From Psychrobacter sp. Ps6 (GTDB lineage: Bacteria > Pseudomonadota > Gammaproteobacteria > Pseudomonadales > Moraxellaceae), in the NCBI RefSeq assembly GCF_022129235.1, contig NZ_JADQAI010000001.1:1-64000 (forward strand): a stretch of 64,000 nt of DNA, in the 5' to 3' direction. The notes below the pieces were generated by a model. The model was not told the DNA's origin, did not search any database, and saw only the letters and a program-made list of their open reading frames with translations. Each line of letters opens with the position of its first letter. Positions within the stretch are counted from its first letter, which is position 1. The position numbers were made by a program, and so were the translations under genes. Shown here one piece after another: positions 1 to 9,402 of this stretch.

Positions 1-6
1 CCGACT

Positions 7-34
7 ATCTTATCATAATGATTTGAATTGTCAA
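7..34 (-). promoter_or_regulatory. Sigma-70 promoter P2, probably of an rRNA operon off the left edge
   Basis: On the minus strand a perfect -35 TTGACA (34 to 29) is followed after 16 nt by TAAGAT (12 to 7). Transcription would start at about the first base of the window and run out of it. It lies about 115 bp downstream of a second strong promoter pointing the same way. Such a tandem P1/P2 pair is typical of rRNA operons. The rRNA itself is outside the window, so that assignment is inference. Confidence 0.6.
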
Positions 35-123
35 GCTTTTTTATAATTTGTTTCACCAAGTTAACTGCGTTATCAATATGTAATTTACATATTCGTTGCC
101 GCTAGTCCGTCTGATGAGGGCGT

Positions 124-151
124 ATTATAGAGGGTTTAATTTTTGTGTCAA
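124..151 (-). promoter_or_regulatory. Sigma-70 promoter P1 with AT-rich upstream element (rRNA-type)
   Basis: On the minus strand, consensus TTGACA (151 to 146), a 16-nt spacer and consensus TATAAT (129 to 124) form a near-perfect promoter. The bases just upstream (about 152-172) are A/T tracts like an UP element, and a GC-containing discriminator follows the -10. Strength, UP element and the second promoter downstream point to a stable-RNA operon to the left. No coding function is needed for this stretch. Confidence 0.65.
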
Positions 152-779
152 CCTGTTTTATTAATGTTTTTGGACTTATTTTACAACCATTTGAAATTTT
201 AAGTGTTTTCAATAGGTTGGGGTTGGCTGCTTTAAAAGGCAAATTGAAGTTTGCTCTGATTAATAATTTTATCGGATATGTAGTGCTGTTTATTATCTTT
301 GGATTATCTTCTACCTCTTTTAAGGCACTCCTACTCATATCTCCAATGTTGAGATTAATACAAACATCACTATATACAAGGTTAATCGCCAAGTTTTATA
401 TAGTTTTGCCAACATTCTATTGTGAAATGTTCAAAAATAACTTTCGCAGTTTATCTCTTATTGGGCTGAAGGCTCTATCCCTCGCTATCTAGTGTTGATA
501 GACGGTTTTTGCTATAATCATCCTTTTATTACATTACTTATTTTTGCTGATTATCTATATTAGATAGATGACAAGGTTCTGTCTATGATGTCGGTCTTGG
601 TTTGATACTCTTGAATAACCAATAAAACCCACAATATATAGCAGTAGAAAGTATTGCAAGTAATGTGTCACTCTCACTATATATCACAACGATTAGATAT
701 AATTGATGCGGTCTCACGGTTATATGATTGATTGTTGCAATCATCACTGCCAACGGACCCAATAACAGGCGAATAGATT
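152..779. other. Intergenic region between the leftward promoters and thrS
   Basis: About 630 bp of AT-rich sequence. Open frames exist on both strands (about 96 and 115 codons) but they overlap each other, one uses a GTG that lies inside the -35 of P1, and neither has a Shine-Dalgarno or a recognisable protein, so I do not call genes. The thrS leader at 724-744 carries a 7-bp hairpin (ATGATTG, 7-nt loop, CAATCAT) 35 nt before the start codon. It may matter for thrS control, but I see no E. coli-like tRNA-mimicking operator that I could defend. Confidence 0.4.
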
Positions 780-2714
780 ATGGTAGCGATTACTTTACCC
801 GATGGTAGCGTGAAAAACTTCGAAGGTCATACAACAGTCATGGAAGTGGCGCAAAGTATTGGGACAGGGCTCGCTAAAGCGACAGTTGCTGGACGTGTCA
901 ATGGTCAACTAGTAGATGCGCACGATCCTATCGTCGCTGATGCCAACGTTGAAATCGTAACGCCAAAAGATGACGATGGTGTTGATATCATTCGTCATTC
1001 ATGCGCTCACTTATTAGGTCATGCAGTGAAACAATTATATCCTGATGTGAAGATGGTCATTGGTCCTGTTATTGATGATGGTTTTTATTACGATATCTTT
1101 AGTGAAACGCCATTTACGCCTGAGCACATGGAAGCTATTGAAAAACGCATGATGGAGCTGATCAAGCAAGATTATGACGTTATTAAAAAAATGACGCCAC
1201 GTGCCGAAGCGATCAAGATATTTGAATCACGTAACGAAGACTATAAGCTAAAACTAATTAATGATATGCCAGGTGAAGAAGCCTTTGGTCTGTATCATCA
1301 TCAAGAATACGTCGACATGTGCCGTGGCCCGCACGTACCAAACACTCGCTTTTTGAAAGTATTTAAACTGACCAAAATGTCAGGAGCTTATTGGCGCGGT
1401 GATGCGAAAAACGAGCAGTTGCAACGTATCTATGGTACGGCGTGGGCTGATAAGAAACAGTTAAAAGCTTATATCCAACGTATCGAAGAAGCAGAAAAGC
1501 GTGACCATCGTAAAATTGGTAAAGCGTTAAACCTATTTCATATGCAAGAGCAAGCGCCAGGTATGGTGTTTTGGCATGCGAATGGTTGGACGATTTATCA
1601 AGTGCTTGAGCAATACATGCGCAAAGTACAATACGATAATGGCTATCAAGAGATTAAGACACCACAAATCGTTGATCGTAGTTTGTGGGAGCGCTCAGGA
1701 CATTGGGGCAACTATGCAACCAATATGTTCACGACCTCTAGTGAAAACCGTGATTACGCGGTAAAGCCGATGAACTGCCCTTGCCACGTGCAAGTGTTTA
1801 ATCAAGGCCTAAAGTCTTACCGTGACTTGCCACTACGTATGGCCGAGTTTGGTTCTTGTCATCGTAACGAGCCATCAGGTTCGCTGCATGGTTTAATGCG
1901 CGTACGTGGATTTACGCAAGATGATGCGCATATCTTCTGTACGCAGTCGCAGATTCAACAAGAAGTTGCTGACTTTATTAAGCTAACGCTTGCTGTTTAT
2001 GAAGATTTTGGCTTTGATAACATTATTATGAAGCTATCTACTCGTCCTGAAAAACGTGTAGGTAGTGATGAGTCTTGGGATTTTGCAGAAAAAGCGTTGG
2101 CAGATGCGCTTGATAGTTCAGGGCTAAACTGGGATTATCTACCTGGCGAAGGCGCTTTCTATGGTCCAAAGATTGAGTTTAGTCTAAAGGATTCATTAGG
2201 TCGTATTTGGCAGTGCGGTACCATTCAGGTTGATCCAAACATGCCTGAGCGTCTCGATGCTGAGTTCGTCAATGAGCAAAACGATCGCGAAGTGCCTATT
2301 ATGTTGCACCGTGCAATCTTAGGTTCATTCGAGCGCTTCATTGGTATTTTGATCGAAAACTATGCTGGTTGGATGCCAGTATGGCTAGCACCACAGCAAG
2401 TTGTGGTCATGAATATCACAGATAAACAGGCTGATGCATGTGAAAACGTGGTTAGCGAGCTTAAAAATGCAGGTTTGCGCGCTATTAGCGACTTGCGTAA
2501 CGAAAAGATTGGATTTAAGATACGAGAGAAAACATTAGAACGTATTCCCTATATGCTAGTATTAGGGGATAAAGAAGTGGAATCGGGCAGTGTTAACGTC
2601 CGAACTCGCGAAGGTGAGAACCTTGGCGTGATGAGTGTTTCTGAATTTATTACATTAGTACAAACCGCTGTCAGTAAAAAAGGCCGACAGACCCCAAAAA
2701 CAGATGAGGAGTAA
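780..2714 (+). CDS. thrS: Threonyl-tRNA synthetase
   Basis: Charges tRNA-Thr with threonine in the cytoplasm (class II synthetase). The 644-residue length is normal for the full-length bacterial enzyme. In order: a TGS domain (about 1-61), the tRNA-SAD editing domain with H73, H77, C181 and H185, the catalytic core with the zinc-site NCPCH segment and class II motif 2 ([10 protein letters not shown]) and motif 3 ([14 protein letters not shown]), and a C-terminal anticodon-binding domain. The ATG start is preceded only by a weak ribosome site. The gene is followed 5 bp later by infC, whose Shine-Dalgarno overlaps the last thrS codons, so the two are almost certainly cotranscribed. Identification is secure. 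Confidence 0.97.
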   Translation: MVAITLPDGSVKNFEGHTTVMEVAQSIGTGLAKATVAGRVNGQLVDAHDPIVADANVEIVTPKDDDGVDIIRHSCAHLLGHAVKQLYPDVKMVIGPVIDDGFYYDIFSETPFTPEHMEAIEKRMMELIKQDYDVIKKMTPRAEAIKIFESRNEDYKLKLINDMPGEEAFGLYHHQEYVDMCRGPHVPNTRFLKVFKLTKMSGAYWRGDAKNEQLQRIYGTAWADKKQLKAYIQRIEEAEKRDHRKIGKALNLFHMQEQAPGMVFWHANGWTIYQVLEQYMRKVQYDNGYQEIKTPQIVDRSLWERSGHWGNYATNMFTTSSENRDYAVKPMNCPCHVQVFNQGLKSYRDLPLRMAEFGSCHRNEPSGSLHGLMRVRGFTQDDAHIFCTQSQIQQEVADFIKLTLAVYEDFGFDNIIMKLSTRPEKRVGSDESWDFAEKALADALDSSGLNWDYLPGEGAFYGPKIEFSLKDSLGRIWQCGTIQVDPNMPERLDAEFVNEQNDREVPIMLHRAILGSFERFIGILIENYAGWMPVWLAPQQVVVMNITDKQADACENVVSELKNAGLRAISDLRNEKIGFKIREKTLERIPYMLVLGDKEVESGSVNVRTREGENLGVMSVSEFITLVQTAVSKKGRQTPKTDEE

Positions 2715-2722
2715 TACCTATT
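2706..2722 (+). promoter_or_regulatory. Ribosome binding site and AUU start codon of infC
   Basis: GAGGAG (2706-2711) lies 8 nt before ATT (2720-2722), which is in frame with infC. An in-frame TGA at 2705-2707 blocks any earlier start, and the next usable codon is TTG at 2738, 26 nt from the Shine-Dalgarno. The six extra residues match the conserved N-terminus of IF3. AUU is the known start of infC in enterobacteria, where IF3 discriminates against it and so limits its own synthesis. Confidence 0.85.
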
Positions 2723-3241
2723 AAACAGTCCAACCGTTTGAACATCAACGAAGATATCAACGTCAAAGAAGTCCGTCTCGTCAAAGAAGATGGCGAGCAA
2801 ATGGGTGTGGTTGATATCGCAACCGCGATGAAAGCGGCACGTGATGAAAACCTAGATTTGGTTGAATTAGTTCCTGAAGCTAAGCCGCCAGTATGTAAGA
2901 TCATGGATTATAAACATTTCCTCTATGATCAAAAGCAAAAGGCTAAAGAAGCTAAGAAAAACCAAAAGCAGACTCAGCTTAAAGAGATGAAGCTACGTCC
3001 TAGTACCGAAGAGGCCGATTATCAGGTTAAACTGAGAAAAATCGTGAGCTTCTTGGAAGATCAAGACAAAGTTAAAATTAGCATCCGTTTCCGCGGACGT
3101 GAAATGGCGCACCAAGACATCGGTCGCAAACAACTTGATCGTATCATTGAAGATACTGCTGATATCTCAAACGTCGAACAATATCCTAAGATGGAAGGTC
3201 GTCAAATGGGTATGTTGCTCGGACCTACAAAGAAAAAGTAA
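2720..3241 (+). CDS. infC: Translation initiation factor IF-3 (AUU start)
   Basis: Binds the 30S subunit, prevents 50S joining and checks the initiator tRNA and start codon. Read from the AUU at 2720 the product is 173 residues, the usual IF3 length. The N-domain carries the NRLN and PPVCKIMDY segments. A lysine-rich linker (about 70-90) follows, then the C-domain with [18 protein letters not shown] and the terminal [15 protein letters not shown] block. Starting at TTG 2738 would remove conserved residues and leave the gene without a Shine-Dalgarno. It lies 5 bp after thrS and ends before a strong hairpin terminator. The usual downstream partners rpmI and rplT are absent. Confidence 0.96.
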   Translation: MKQSNRLNINEDINVKEVRLVKEDGEQMGVVDIATAMKAARDENLDLVELVPEAKPPVCKIMDYKHFLYDQKQKAKEAKKNQKQTQLKEMKLRPSTEEADYQVKLRKIVSFLEDQDKVKISIRFRGREMAHQDIGRKQLDRIIEDTADISNVEQYPKMEGRQMGMLLGPTKKK

Positions 3242-3300
3242 TCTGTTCATTGGGTTACTTTGAGTAGTGGCTGTTAGTCCATATAGCTATTTATAACTCT

Positions 3301-3337
3301 AACCATCAATATGCTACGGGATATTGATGGTTTTTTA
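3301..3337 (+). terminator. Rho-independent terminator of thrS-infC
   Basis: A perfect 12-bp stem (AACCATCAATAT at 3301-3312, ATATTGATGGTT at 3321-3332) with an 8-nt loop is followed by a run of T. It ends the thrS-infC transcript and separates it from the next gene. Confidence 0.85.
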
Positions 3338-3575
3338 TTATTTGGACTGCCTACTATCTCTTTTAAATGTATTTAGCCAGATATAATTGGCTGACGCTAT
3401 TTTACAAAATCTACCTTCTCAACTATTTGATTACGCGGTAGTCTAAAGGTCTGTTTTATATTTGCTAATCAGTATTTATCAAAATTTTTAGTCAGTGTAT
3501 AACAATAACGTATATCGCGACCGCTAGAGTCACGGATAAAACACACTACTTTTAGCCGACATCAAAGGAAATTTC
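3338..3575. other. Intergenic region upstream of the TelA-like gene
   Basis: With the infC terminator this completes a 334-bp gene-free stretch. It must contain the promoter of the 3576 gene, but I see no element close enough to consensus to name. No RNA gene or repeat is evident. Confidence 0.35.
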
Positions 3576-4820
3576 ATGCAAGAATTGACGCCACCAGAAA
3601 ACGCCACAACTCCTAGTATTTCTCTTACAGCGCCTGAACCTGTCAAAGAAATACAAAAAAGTGAAGCCGATCAAATGGTCAAGTTGGATGAGAGCCAAAT
3701 TCCAGAACTCGATGCCAAAGTTGATGCGTTCGTCGATCACGTGATTACTAACTCGGTGCACAGTCCAGAGTTTCAGCAAAACGTTCAATCTATTCATAAT
3801 TTAGGTACGAAAGAAATTCGTGAGTCAGCGCAAGTCTCTAATCGAATGCTGGAGCTACCGGCCAAAAGTCTCAATGACAGTTTGTTTGATAACTCCCCTA
3901 TCGCCAAATCTCTAACTGAGTTGCGCGGTATTGTCGAGGACTTAGATCCGAGCAAAAAAGAGCTGACCAATTCACGTAAGCTATTCGGTCTGATTCCATT
4001 CGGTAATAAAGTACAAGATTATTTCCGTCAATACGAGTCGGCTCAATCGCATATCAATGCTGTTGTCACCAGTTTATATAACGGTAAGGACGAATTGCTC
4101 AAAGACAATGCGATGATTGAGCAAGAGAAAGTCAATATGTGGGAGTTGATGCAGTCTATTCGTCAATATATCTATGTCGGCAAGAAGATTGATGAGCAAC
4201 TAGAGCAAAAAGTTTATGCTATAGAGGCAACAGATCCTGAGAAAGCCCGCATTATTAAGGAAGAGATGCTGTTTTATGTCCGTCAAAAAAATACTGACTT
4301 CTTGACCCAGTTAGCTGTCAACGTACAAGGTTATCTAGCGCTCGATACCATTCGCCGTAATAATTTAGAGCTGATTAAAGGGGTTGATCGTGCAACGACG
4401 ACCACTGTTTCAGCACTACGTACGGCGGTGGTAGTTGCTCAAGCCATGACCAATCAAAAATTGGTACTTGATCAAATTACGGCATTGAACAAAACAACCA
4501 GTAGTTTGATTGAATCAACTTCAGCGATGCTTAAACGTCAGTCAGGTGAAATTCATGAACAAGCGACTAGCAGTAGCATTGAGCTTGATAAACTGCAGAA
4601 TGCCTTCAATAATGTCTATGACACGATGGATATGATTAGTAATTATAAAATTGAAGCGCTAGAGAATATGAAGCAAACGGTCAATACCTTGACCACTGAA
4701 GTAGATAAAGCACAAAAATACTTGGATAAATCAAATCAGACTACGGTATTAGAAGTCTCAAAAGAGCTTGATAGCAAAAAGATCACCAATCAATCAAACA
4801 GTATTGATATCGACATTTGA
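3576..4820 (+). CDS. TelA/KlaA-family protein (toxic anion resistance family)
   Basis: A 414-residue cytoplasmic, largely helical protein. The core (about 130-390) matches the TelA family: an SRKLFGLIPFGNKVQDYF segment, a long heptad-rich central part, and a DTIRRNNLELIKGVDRATTTT block typical of the family. There is no signal peptide or membrane segment. The N-terminal 60 residues are acidic and proline-rich. The family was named for tellurite resistance on plasmids, but chromosomal members are linked more generally to envelope stress and their molecular role is unclear. The ATG has a good AAAGGA site 7 nt upstream. It stands alone between terminator-bounded neighbours, so context does not refine its function. 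Confidence 0.8.
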   Translation: MQELTPPENATTPSISLTAPEPVKEIQKSEADQMVKLDESQIPELDAKVDAFVDHVITNSVHSPEFQQNVQSIHNLGTKEIRESAQVSNRMLELPAKSLNDSLFDNSPIAKSLTELRGIVEDLDPSKKELTNSRKLFGLIPFGNKVQDYFRQYESAQSHINAVVTSLYNGKDELLKDNAMIEQEKVNMWELMQSIRQYIYVGKKIDEQLEQKVYAIEATDPEKARIIKEEMLFYVRQKNTDFLTQLAVNVQGYLALDTIRRNNLELIKGVDRATTTTVSALRTAVVVAQAMTNQKLVLDQITALNKTTSSLIESTSAMLKRQSGEIHEQATSSSIELDKLQNAFNNVYDTMDMISNYKIEALENMKQTVNTLTTEVDKAQKYLDKSNQTTVLEVSKELDSKKITNQSNSIDIDI

Positions 4821-4957
4821 TTTGTCCACATAGCAGTCATCAAAACTGACTGCTTCCTGCTACCGAGGACACATAAGACAATTGACGCAAGATATTGCGC
4901 CGTCGTTCGTGTTAAGATAGTCACTATTAATAATTTTAAAAATAGATACGGTAATTT

Positions 4958-7234
4958 ATGAGTTGGAATGATCCAAACGCCTCAAATGAGGCAAAAAAAT
5001 ATGACAACCCGATTCCTAGTCGTGAGCTGATACTCAGCACGATTAATGAGCATGGGGAAGTCACGCATCAGCAATTGGCAAAAGCCTTTAATATTGATGA
5101 TCCTGACCAGTTTGATGCTTTGGGCAATCGCTTGAAGGCGATGGCACGCGATGGACAAGTGAACCGCGAAGGCCGTCCTTATCGCTATCGCACGGTCACT
5201 AAACAAGATATCGTTACAGGTACGGTATCTGCACATCCAAAGGGTTTTGGTTTTGTGGTGCTAAGTGATATGCCAGATTTGTTTTTGCATGAAAAGCAGA
5301 TGCGCTGGGTATTCAATGGCGATACGGTAGCAGCTGTCGGCACCTCGACAGACAATCGCGGTCGTACCGAAGGTCGTATTGTTGATGTAGTCGAGCGCCG
5401 CCAAAACAATTTCATCGGTACGCTTGCACGTGATGAAGACGGCTATTGTGTTGAGCTTGGCAGTCCAAACAATCATCAACCGATCACGGTTACTGATGAC
5501 AACGTACAGGCATTGAATGCTAAACAAGGCGCGCCTGTCAAAGTCGATATCATTGACTGGCCAAACCAGCATGAATTTGGGACTGGTAAAATCACTGAAG
5601 TGTTGTCTGATGATAACGACCGTGAATTGATTATTGAGACGACCCTTCTTAACTATGATATTCCATCAGATTTCAGTGAAGCGGCACTCAAGCAAGCTTC
5701 TGATTATCAAGAACCAACTGAAAATGATATAAAAGGTCGCACAGATTTGCGTCATCTGCCACTTGTCACTATCGATGGTGAAGATGCACGTGATTTTGAT
5801 GATGCCGTATTTGCTGAGAAGCGCTCAGGTGGTAACTACCGTGTCGTGGTTGCGATTGCGGATGTCAGCTACTATGTCACGCCAAACTCACCACTGGACC
5901 AAGATGCCTATGAGCGCGGCACGTCCGTATACTTCCCGCATCGCGTGATTCCGATGTTGCCTGAAGTGCTATCTAACGGTCTATGCTCATTGAACCCTAA
6001 TCTAGATCGCTTATGTATGGTTGCTGATATCAAAATATCGCGCGCAGGCAAGGTCACAGGATATGAGTTTTATCCGTCAGTGATTCACTCGCAAGCACGC
6101 TTAACTTACAACCAAGTGAACGACTATCTTGCCAATCCAAATGATAAGAGACTTCCTAAATCATTAACGGGTAACAAAGACGTCAAAAAATCCATCGATA
6201 CGTTATACCAGCTTTATGAGCTACTGATTAAGAAGCGTGAAGAACGTCATGCAATGGAATTTGAAACGGTTGAAACGTACATCAAGTTCAACGAAAAAGG
6301 TGGCATTGACGCTATTTTACCGCGTACTCGTGGTGACTCTCAGAAGCTGATTGAAGAATGTATGCTCCTTGCTAATACCTGCGCTGCAAACTTTGCGCTC
6401 AAGCACGAGCTACCAGTCTTATATCGTAACCATGATAAGCCTGATAATGAGAAGTCGATGCGTATTCACGAATATGCAAAAAACTTTGGGTTACCTTTCC
6501 CAGAAGAGAATCCAACGCAAGCGGATTATCAGCGCATTATCGAAGCGACCAAAGATAGACCAGATGCAATCAGTATCCATAGCATGTTGCTGCGTTCGAT
6601 GATGCAAGCAAACTATGCGCCTGACAATATTGGTCACTTTGGCTTGGCTTATGATGAATATAGCCACTTTACCTCGCCGATCCGTCGCTACCCAGATTTG
6701 ATGTTGCATCGCGGTATTAAAGCTCAGGTAACGAACAGCAAACAGCCTGTGATGGACTTCTCTCTTGATGGTGCTGGTACACAGACGTCAGATACAGAGC
6801 GCCGTGCAGAAAAAGCATCGCGCTATGTAGAATCTTGGCTTAAGTGCCACTACATGACTGATCATGTTGGCGAAGAGTTCGAAGGGGTTGTGACCTCAGT
6901 CACTAACTTTGGTCTATTTGTCACCTTGACTGACTTATACATTGACGGTCTGGTACACATATCAAACGTTGGCGATGACTTTTTCGTTTATGATGAGCAG
7001 CAACAACAGCTCATTGGTAAAGACAAAGGCACGCTCTTTGGACTCGGTGATTTGGTCAAAGTACAGGTTGCTGGCGTCAACATGGATCTATTGCAAATTG
7101 ACTTTGATTTAAAAGAAAAACTGCAGTCTAGTGCCATGAATCAGACAAAAAAGCAGTCCGCAAAAAAAGATCAGCCTAAGAAAAGCCCTGCGAAGAGAAG
7201 TAATAACCGTAGAGGATCTAGCAAAAAAAGCTAA
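4958..7234 (+). CDS. rnr: Ribonuclease R
   Basis: A processive 3'-to-5' hydrolytic exoribonuclease that degrades structured RNA and takes part in rRNA and tmRNA quality control. In order the 758 residues show an N-terminal winged helix (about 20-85), two cold-shock OB domains, the RNB catalytic domain with the metal-binding signature TIDGEDARDFDDAV (around 270-285), a C-terminal S1 domain (FEGVVTSVTNFGLFVTL) and a lysine/serine-rich basic tail. This is the full RNase R architecture, rather than RNase II, which lacks the winged helix and tail. It is a single-gene unit: the TelA-like gene ends 137 bp upstream and a strong terminator follows. Confidence 0.95.
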   Translation: MSWNDPNASNEAKKYDNPIPSRELILSTINEHGEVTHQQLAKAFNIDDPDQFDALGNRLKAMARDGQVNREGRPYRYRTVTKQDIVTGTVSAHPKGFGFVVLSDMPDLFLHEKQMRWVFNGDTVAAVGTSTDNRGRTEGRIVDVVERRQNNFIGTLARDEDGYCVELGSPNNHQPITVTDDNVQALNAKQGAPVKVDIIDWPNQHEFGTGKITEVLSDDNDRELIIETTLLNYDIPSDFSEAALKQASDYQEPTENDIKGRTDLRHLPLVTIDGEDARDFDDAVFAEKRSGGNYRVVVAIADVSYYVTPNSPLDQDAYERGTSVYFPHRVIPMLPEVLSNGLCSLNPNLDRLCMVADIKISRAGKVTGYEFYPSVIHSQARLTYNQVNDYLANPNDKRLPKSLTGNKDVKKSIDTLYQLYELLIKKREERHAMEFETVETYIKFNEKGGIDAILPRTRGDSQKLIEECMLLANTCAANFALKHELPVLYRNHDKPDNEKSMRIHEYAKNFGLPFPEENPTQADYQRIIEATKDRPDAISIHSMLLRSMMQANYAPDNIGHFGLAYDEYSHFTSPIRRYPDLMLHRGIKAQVTNSKQPVMDFSLDGAGTQTSDTERRAEKASRYVESWLKCHYMTDHVGEEFEGVVTSVTNFGLFVTLTDLYIDGLVHISNVGDDFFVYDEQQQQLIGKDKGTLFGLGDLVKVQVAGVNMDLLQIDFDLKEKLQSSAMNQTKKQSAKKDQPKKSPAKRSNNRRGSSKKS

Positions 7235-7258
7235 TCTGAAACTGTAGTACCATAAATA

Positions 7259-7292
7259 AAAAGGGCTAACGATAACGTTGGCCCTTTTTTAT
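7259..7292 (+). terminator. Rho-independent terminator of rnr
   Basis: Stem AAGGGCTAACG / CGTTGGCCCTT (one G-U pair) with loop ATAA, followed by T6. The A-run before it also allows use from the minus-strand gene at 7326. Confidence 0.85.
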
Positions 7293-7325
7293 GCTTTATT
7301 ACCCCTAATAACAGGCTGAATTTTT

Positions 7326-7625
7326 TTACTGTGCGTTATTTATCTGATCCAAGCGATCTTGTTCAGATTGCTGTGCTTGGTCAATTTTATTGGTTGCATT
7401 ATCTAACATGGCTTTTGGCTGTTCACCAAGTGGTGTGCTGGCGATATTTGCAGAGCTATTCTTAGAGCTATCTGCATCAGATACAGCTGCTGTAGGCTGT
7501 TCAGAGGCAGTACTGCTAACGGCAACCTCTCTGTTTTTCTCGTGACTATTGCCACTAATGATATTAAAACCAAGCAATGCCACGATGCCGATTACGGCGA
7601 ATATGATTAGATGCTTCATTTCCAT
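7326..7625 (-). CDS. Small membrane-anchored protein of unknown function
   Basis: I do not recognise this 99-residue protein. It begins with one hydrophobic helix (about residues 5-22, LIIFAVIGIVALLGFNII), which would leave a periplasmic tail of about 75 residues rich in Ser, Ala, Asn and Gln. The C-terminal part (about 70-99) is polar with heptad-like spacing, so a short coiled coil is possible. The first ATG (7625) and an in-frame ATG two codons later are both possible starts. It lies downstream of the MscS-type channel on the same strand, 81 bp away, and may be cotranscribed with it. Confidence 0.6.
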   Translation of the reverse strand: MEMKHLIIFAVIGIVALLGFNIISGNSHEKNREVAVSSTASEQPTAAVSDADSSKNSSANIASTPLGEQPKAMLDNATNKIDQAQQSEQDRLDQINNAQ

Positions 7626-7706
7626 AAAAAATCTCGACTTTGATTAATGACCAAATACGAGTTTCATTGCACTTTTTGTGCCTACTTTTAAACCTGCTAT
7701 CTCTTA

Positions 7707-9335
7707 CTATTCTTGCGGACTATTATTATTAAGCAAATCTGTTTCGTCCGAACTTTGAGCAATCTCTTGCTCGACCTTTTCCATCAGCTTGTCATCAGGG
7801 CGGGCATCGAGAACCTCATCAGCATTACGGCCTTGCAAAATAACTTTGGCTCGCGCCTTCGCTTGTTTTTTATCTTTATCATCAATAGGATTCTCATTAT
7901 TTTGATGAGTCAAAGTAGGCTCAGGCGTGGTTGAGGTAATCGTCATGTCAGATTTAGCACTGCTCGTACTGTTCTGCATATGTTCAATGGCTTTCTCTAA
8001 TTTGTCATTAAACCGCAAACGATAAATGGGTTCAGGTAAGCTAAAGCCTTCGTTTTCTAATGCATGTTTGGTCTCGCGAATGGCAATACTACGCGCTTTG
8101 GCAAAATCTGTCTCTGATTGATCTACCCAAACCTGAAACTCTAAAACGATATTAGAGTCACCGACATTGATAATGACGGCAATCGCTTTAGGCTCATCCA
8201 ATACAAATGCTAACGTACCTATTGCATCCAGTCCTACTTTGATAGCTGCTAATGGATCATCATTCGCATCAACGCCTAATTCAAAAGTAAAGCGGCGCTC
8301 GGGGTTTTTGGTATAGTTCAGAATGGTACCTTTAAAGACTTCAGCATTCGGAATACGCAACTGATTGCCATCTAATGTCATCAGTATCGTCGCACGTGAA
8401 GTCAGACGAACGACAATACCCTCTTGCCCATTGATGACCACTTGATCACGTGCGCGAAATGGCTGACGAATACTCAGCATTAGGGAGGCGATATAGTTTT
8501 CGATAGTATCTTTGACTGCAAAACCAACGGCAATACCGATGACTCCAGCACCGCCAAGCAGAGTACCTAAAATTGTTTCTGCCCCGATGAGACTCAGGCC
8601 TAAGATAAGACCAAAAATAATAAAAATGACTTTTACAGTCTGCGACAACAGCTCAGCGACAAAAGGATTGGGCGTTAGGCGCTGCCACATTCTTTTGCGA
8701 TTCGACAACCAACTGCCAAACCATGTCACCAATGCAAAGATAACGATACCGACTAGCAGTAAAGGTAACGCCTTTACGAGGTTTTCTAATTGTACTTTTA
8801 GACCTTGATAAACCGTCGAGACATTCTCTTGAACGTCCAACGTTCGATTAATATTGTCATCGACCGTAACAACATCTGTCAAACGGTTGGTCAGATTGAT
8901 GGCTTGCTGCGCTTTTTTTTCGTTGGCAGTCTCCCCTGTTAGCGTGACAACACCTTGGCTAACACTGACATTGACGGCCTGTAACCCTTCAATTTCAGAA
9001 AAAATACCATTGATACGCTGACGGATTTCATTGTCTTTTTGCGGGGTGGGTGTGGTTTCAATTTGACCGTTATTGGTGCTCTCGCCACTAATTACTGGTG
9101 GCGGAGCGGGTGTCGGTAATGAGGTGGCAGGTTCTGATGCCTCCTCGTCTGGCGCAGGATCACTATCAGGTGTTGCCTCTTCTGTACTCTCCACGCCTAG
9201 CGCGGTTGCAATGCCAGAGAGTTCTTCACCAGCAGCGTAGGCGGGCCATGTACAAACGATGCTTAACAGCAACAGCATTTGACCCCACGCGTTTATAGAA
9301 AGGCGTATCATTCGACGGTCAAAATAAGTGGCCAT
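7707..9335 (-). CDS. MscS-family mechanosensitive channel with N-terminal BON domain
   Basis: A 542-residue inner-membrane protein. A signal peptide (cleavage likely after AYA, about residue 35) leads to a Ser/Pro/Glu-rich linker, then a BON domain (about 105-170, with GVVTLTGETAN) placed in the periplasm. Transmembrane helices follow, and a pore helix of the MscS type rich in Gly and Ala (GTLLGGAGVIGIAVGFAVKD). Then comes the beta domain (VVINGQEGIVVRLTSRAT...RIPNAEVFKGTILNYT) and a C-terminal alpha/beta domain with a charged tail. Such channels release solutes under membrane tension. The BON domain may bind lipid or sense the envelope. The start at 9335 has an AAAGG site 6 nt upstream, better than the ATG two codons earlier. 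Confidence 0.88.
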   Translation of the reverse strand: MATYFDRRMIRLSINAWGQMLLLLSIVCTWPAYAAGEELSGIATALGVESTEEATPDSDPAPDEEASEPATSLPTPAPPPVISGESTNNGQIETTPTPQKDNEIRQRINGIFSEIEGLQAVNVSVSQGVVTLTGETANEKKAQQAINLTNRLTDVVTVDDNINRTLDVQENVSTVYQGLKVQLENLVKALPLLLVGIVIFALVTWFGSWLSNRKRMWQRLTPNPFVAELLSQTVKVIFIIFGLILGLSLIGAETILGTLLGGAGVIGIAVGFAVKDTIENYIASLMLSIRQPFRARDQVVINGQEGIVVRLTSRATILMTLDGNQLRIPNAEVFKGTILNYTKNPERRFTFELGVDANDDPLAAIKVGLDAIGTLAFVLDEPKAIAVIINVGDSNIVLEFQVWVDQSETDFAKARSIAIRETKHALENEGFSLPEPIYRLRFNDKLEKAIEHMQNSTSSAKSDMTITSTTPEPTLTHQNNENPIDDKDKKQAKARAKVILQGRNADEVLDARPDDKLMEKVEQEIAQSSDETDLLNNNSPQE

Positions 9336-9402
9336 AAGCATCCTTTGCTTGTTTATAGATTTTACAGCGCTCAGCTTTGTGCTGACAATTAATTATCTTA
9401 TG

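Noticed and set aside
102-492. Overlapping open frames of 96 (minus) and 115 (plus) codons
   Set aside because: They overlap each other, span the promoter P1, lack ribosome sites, and the plus frame starts at a GTG inside the -35 box.
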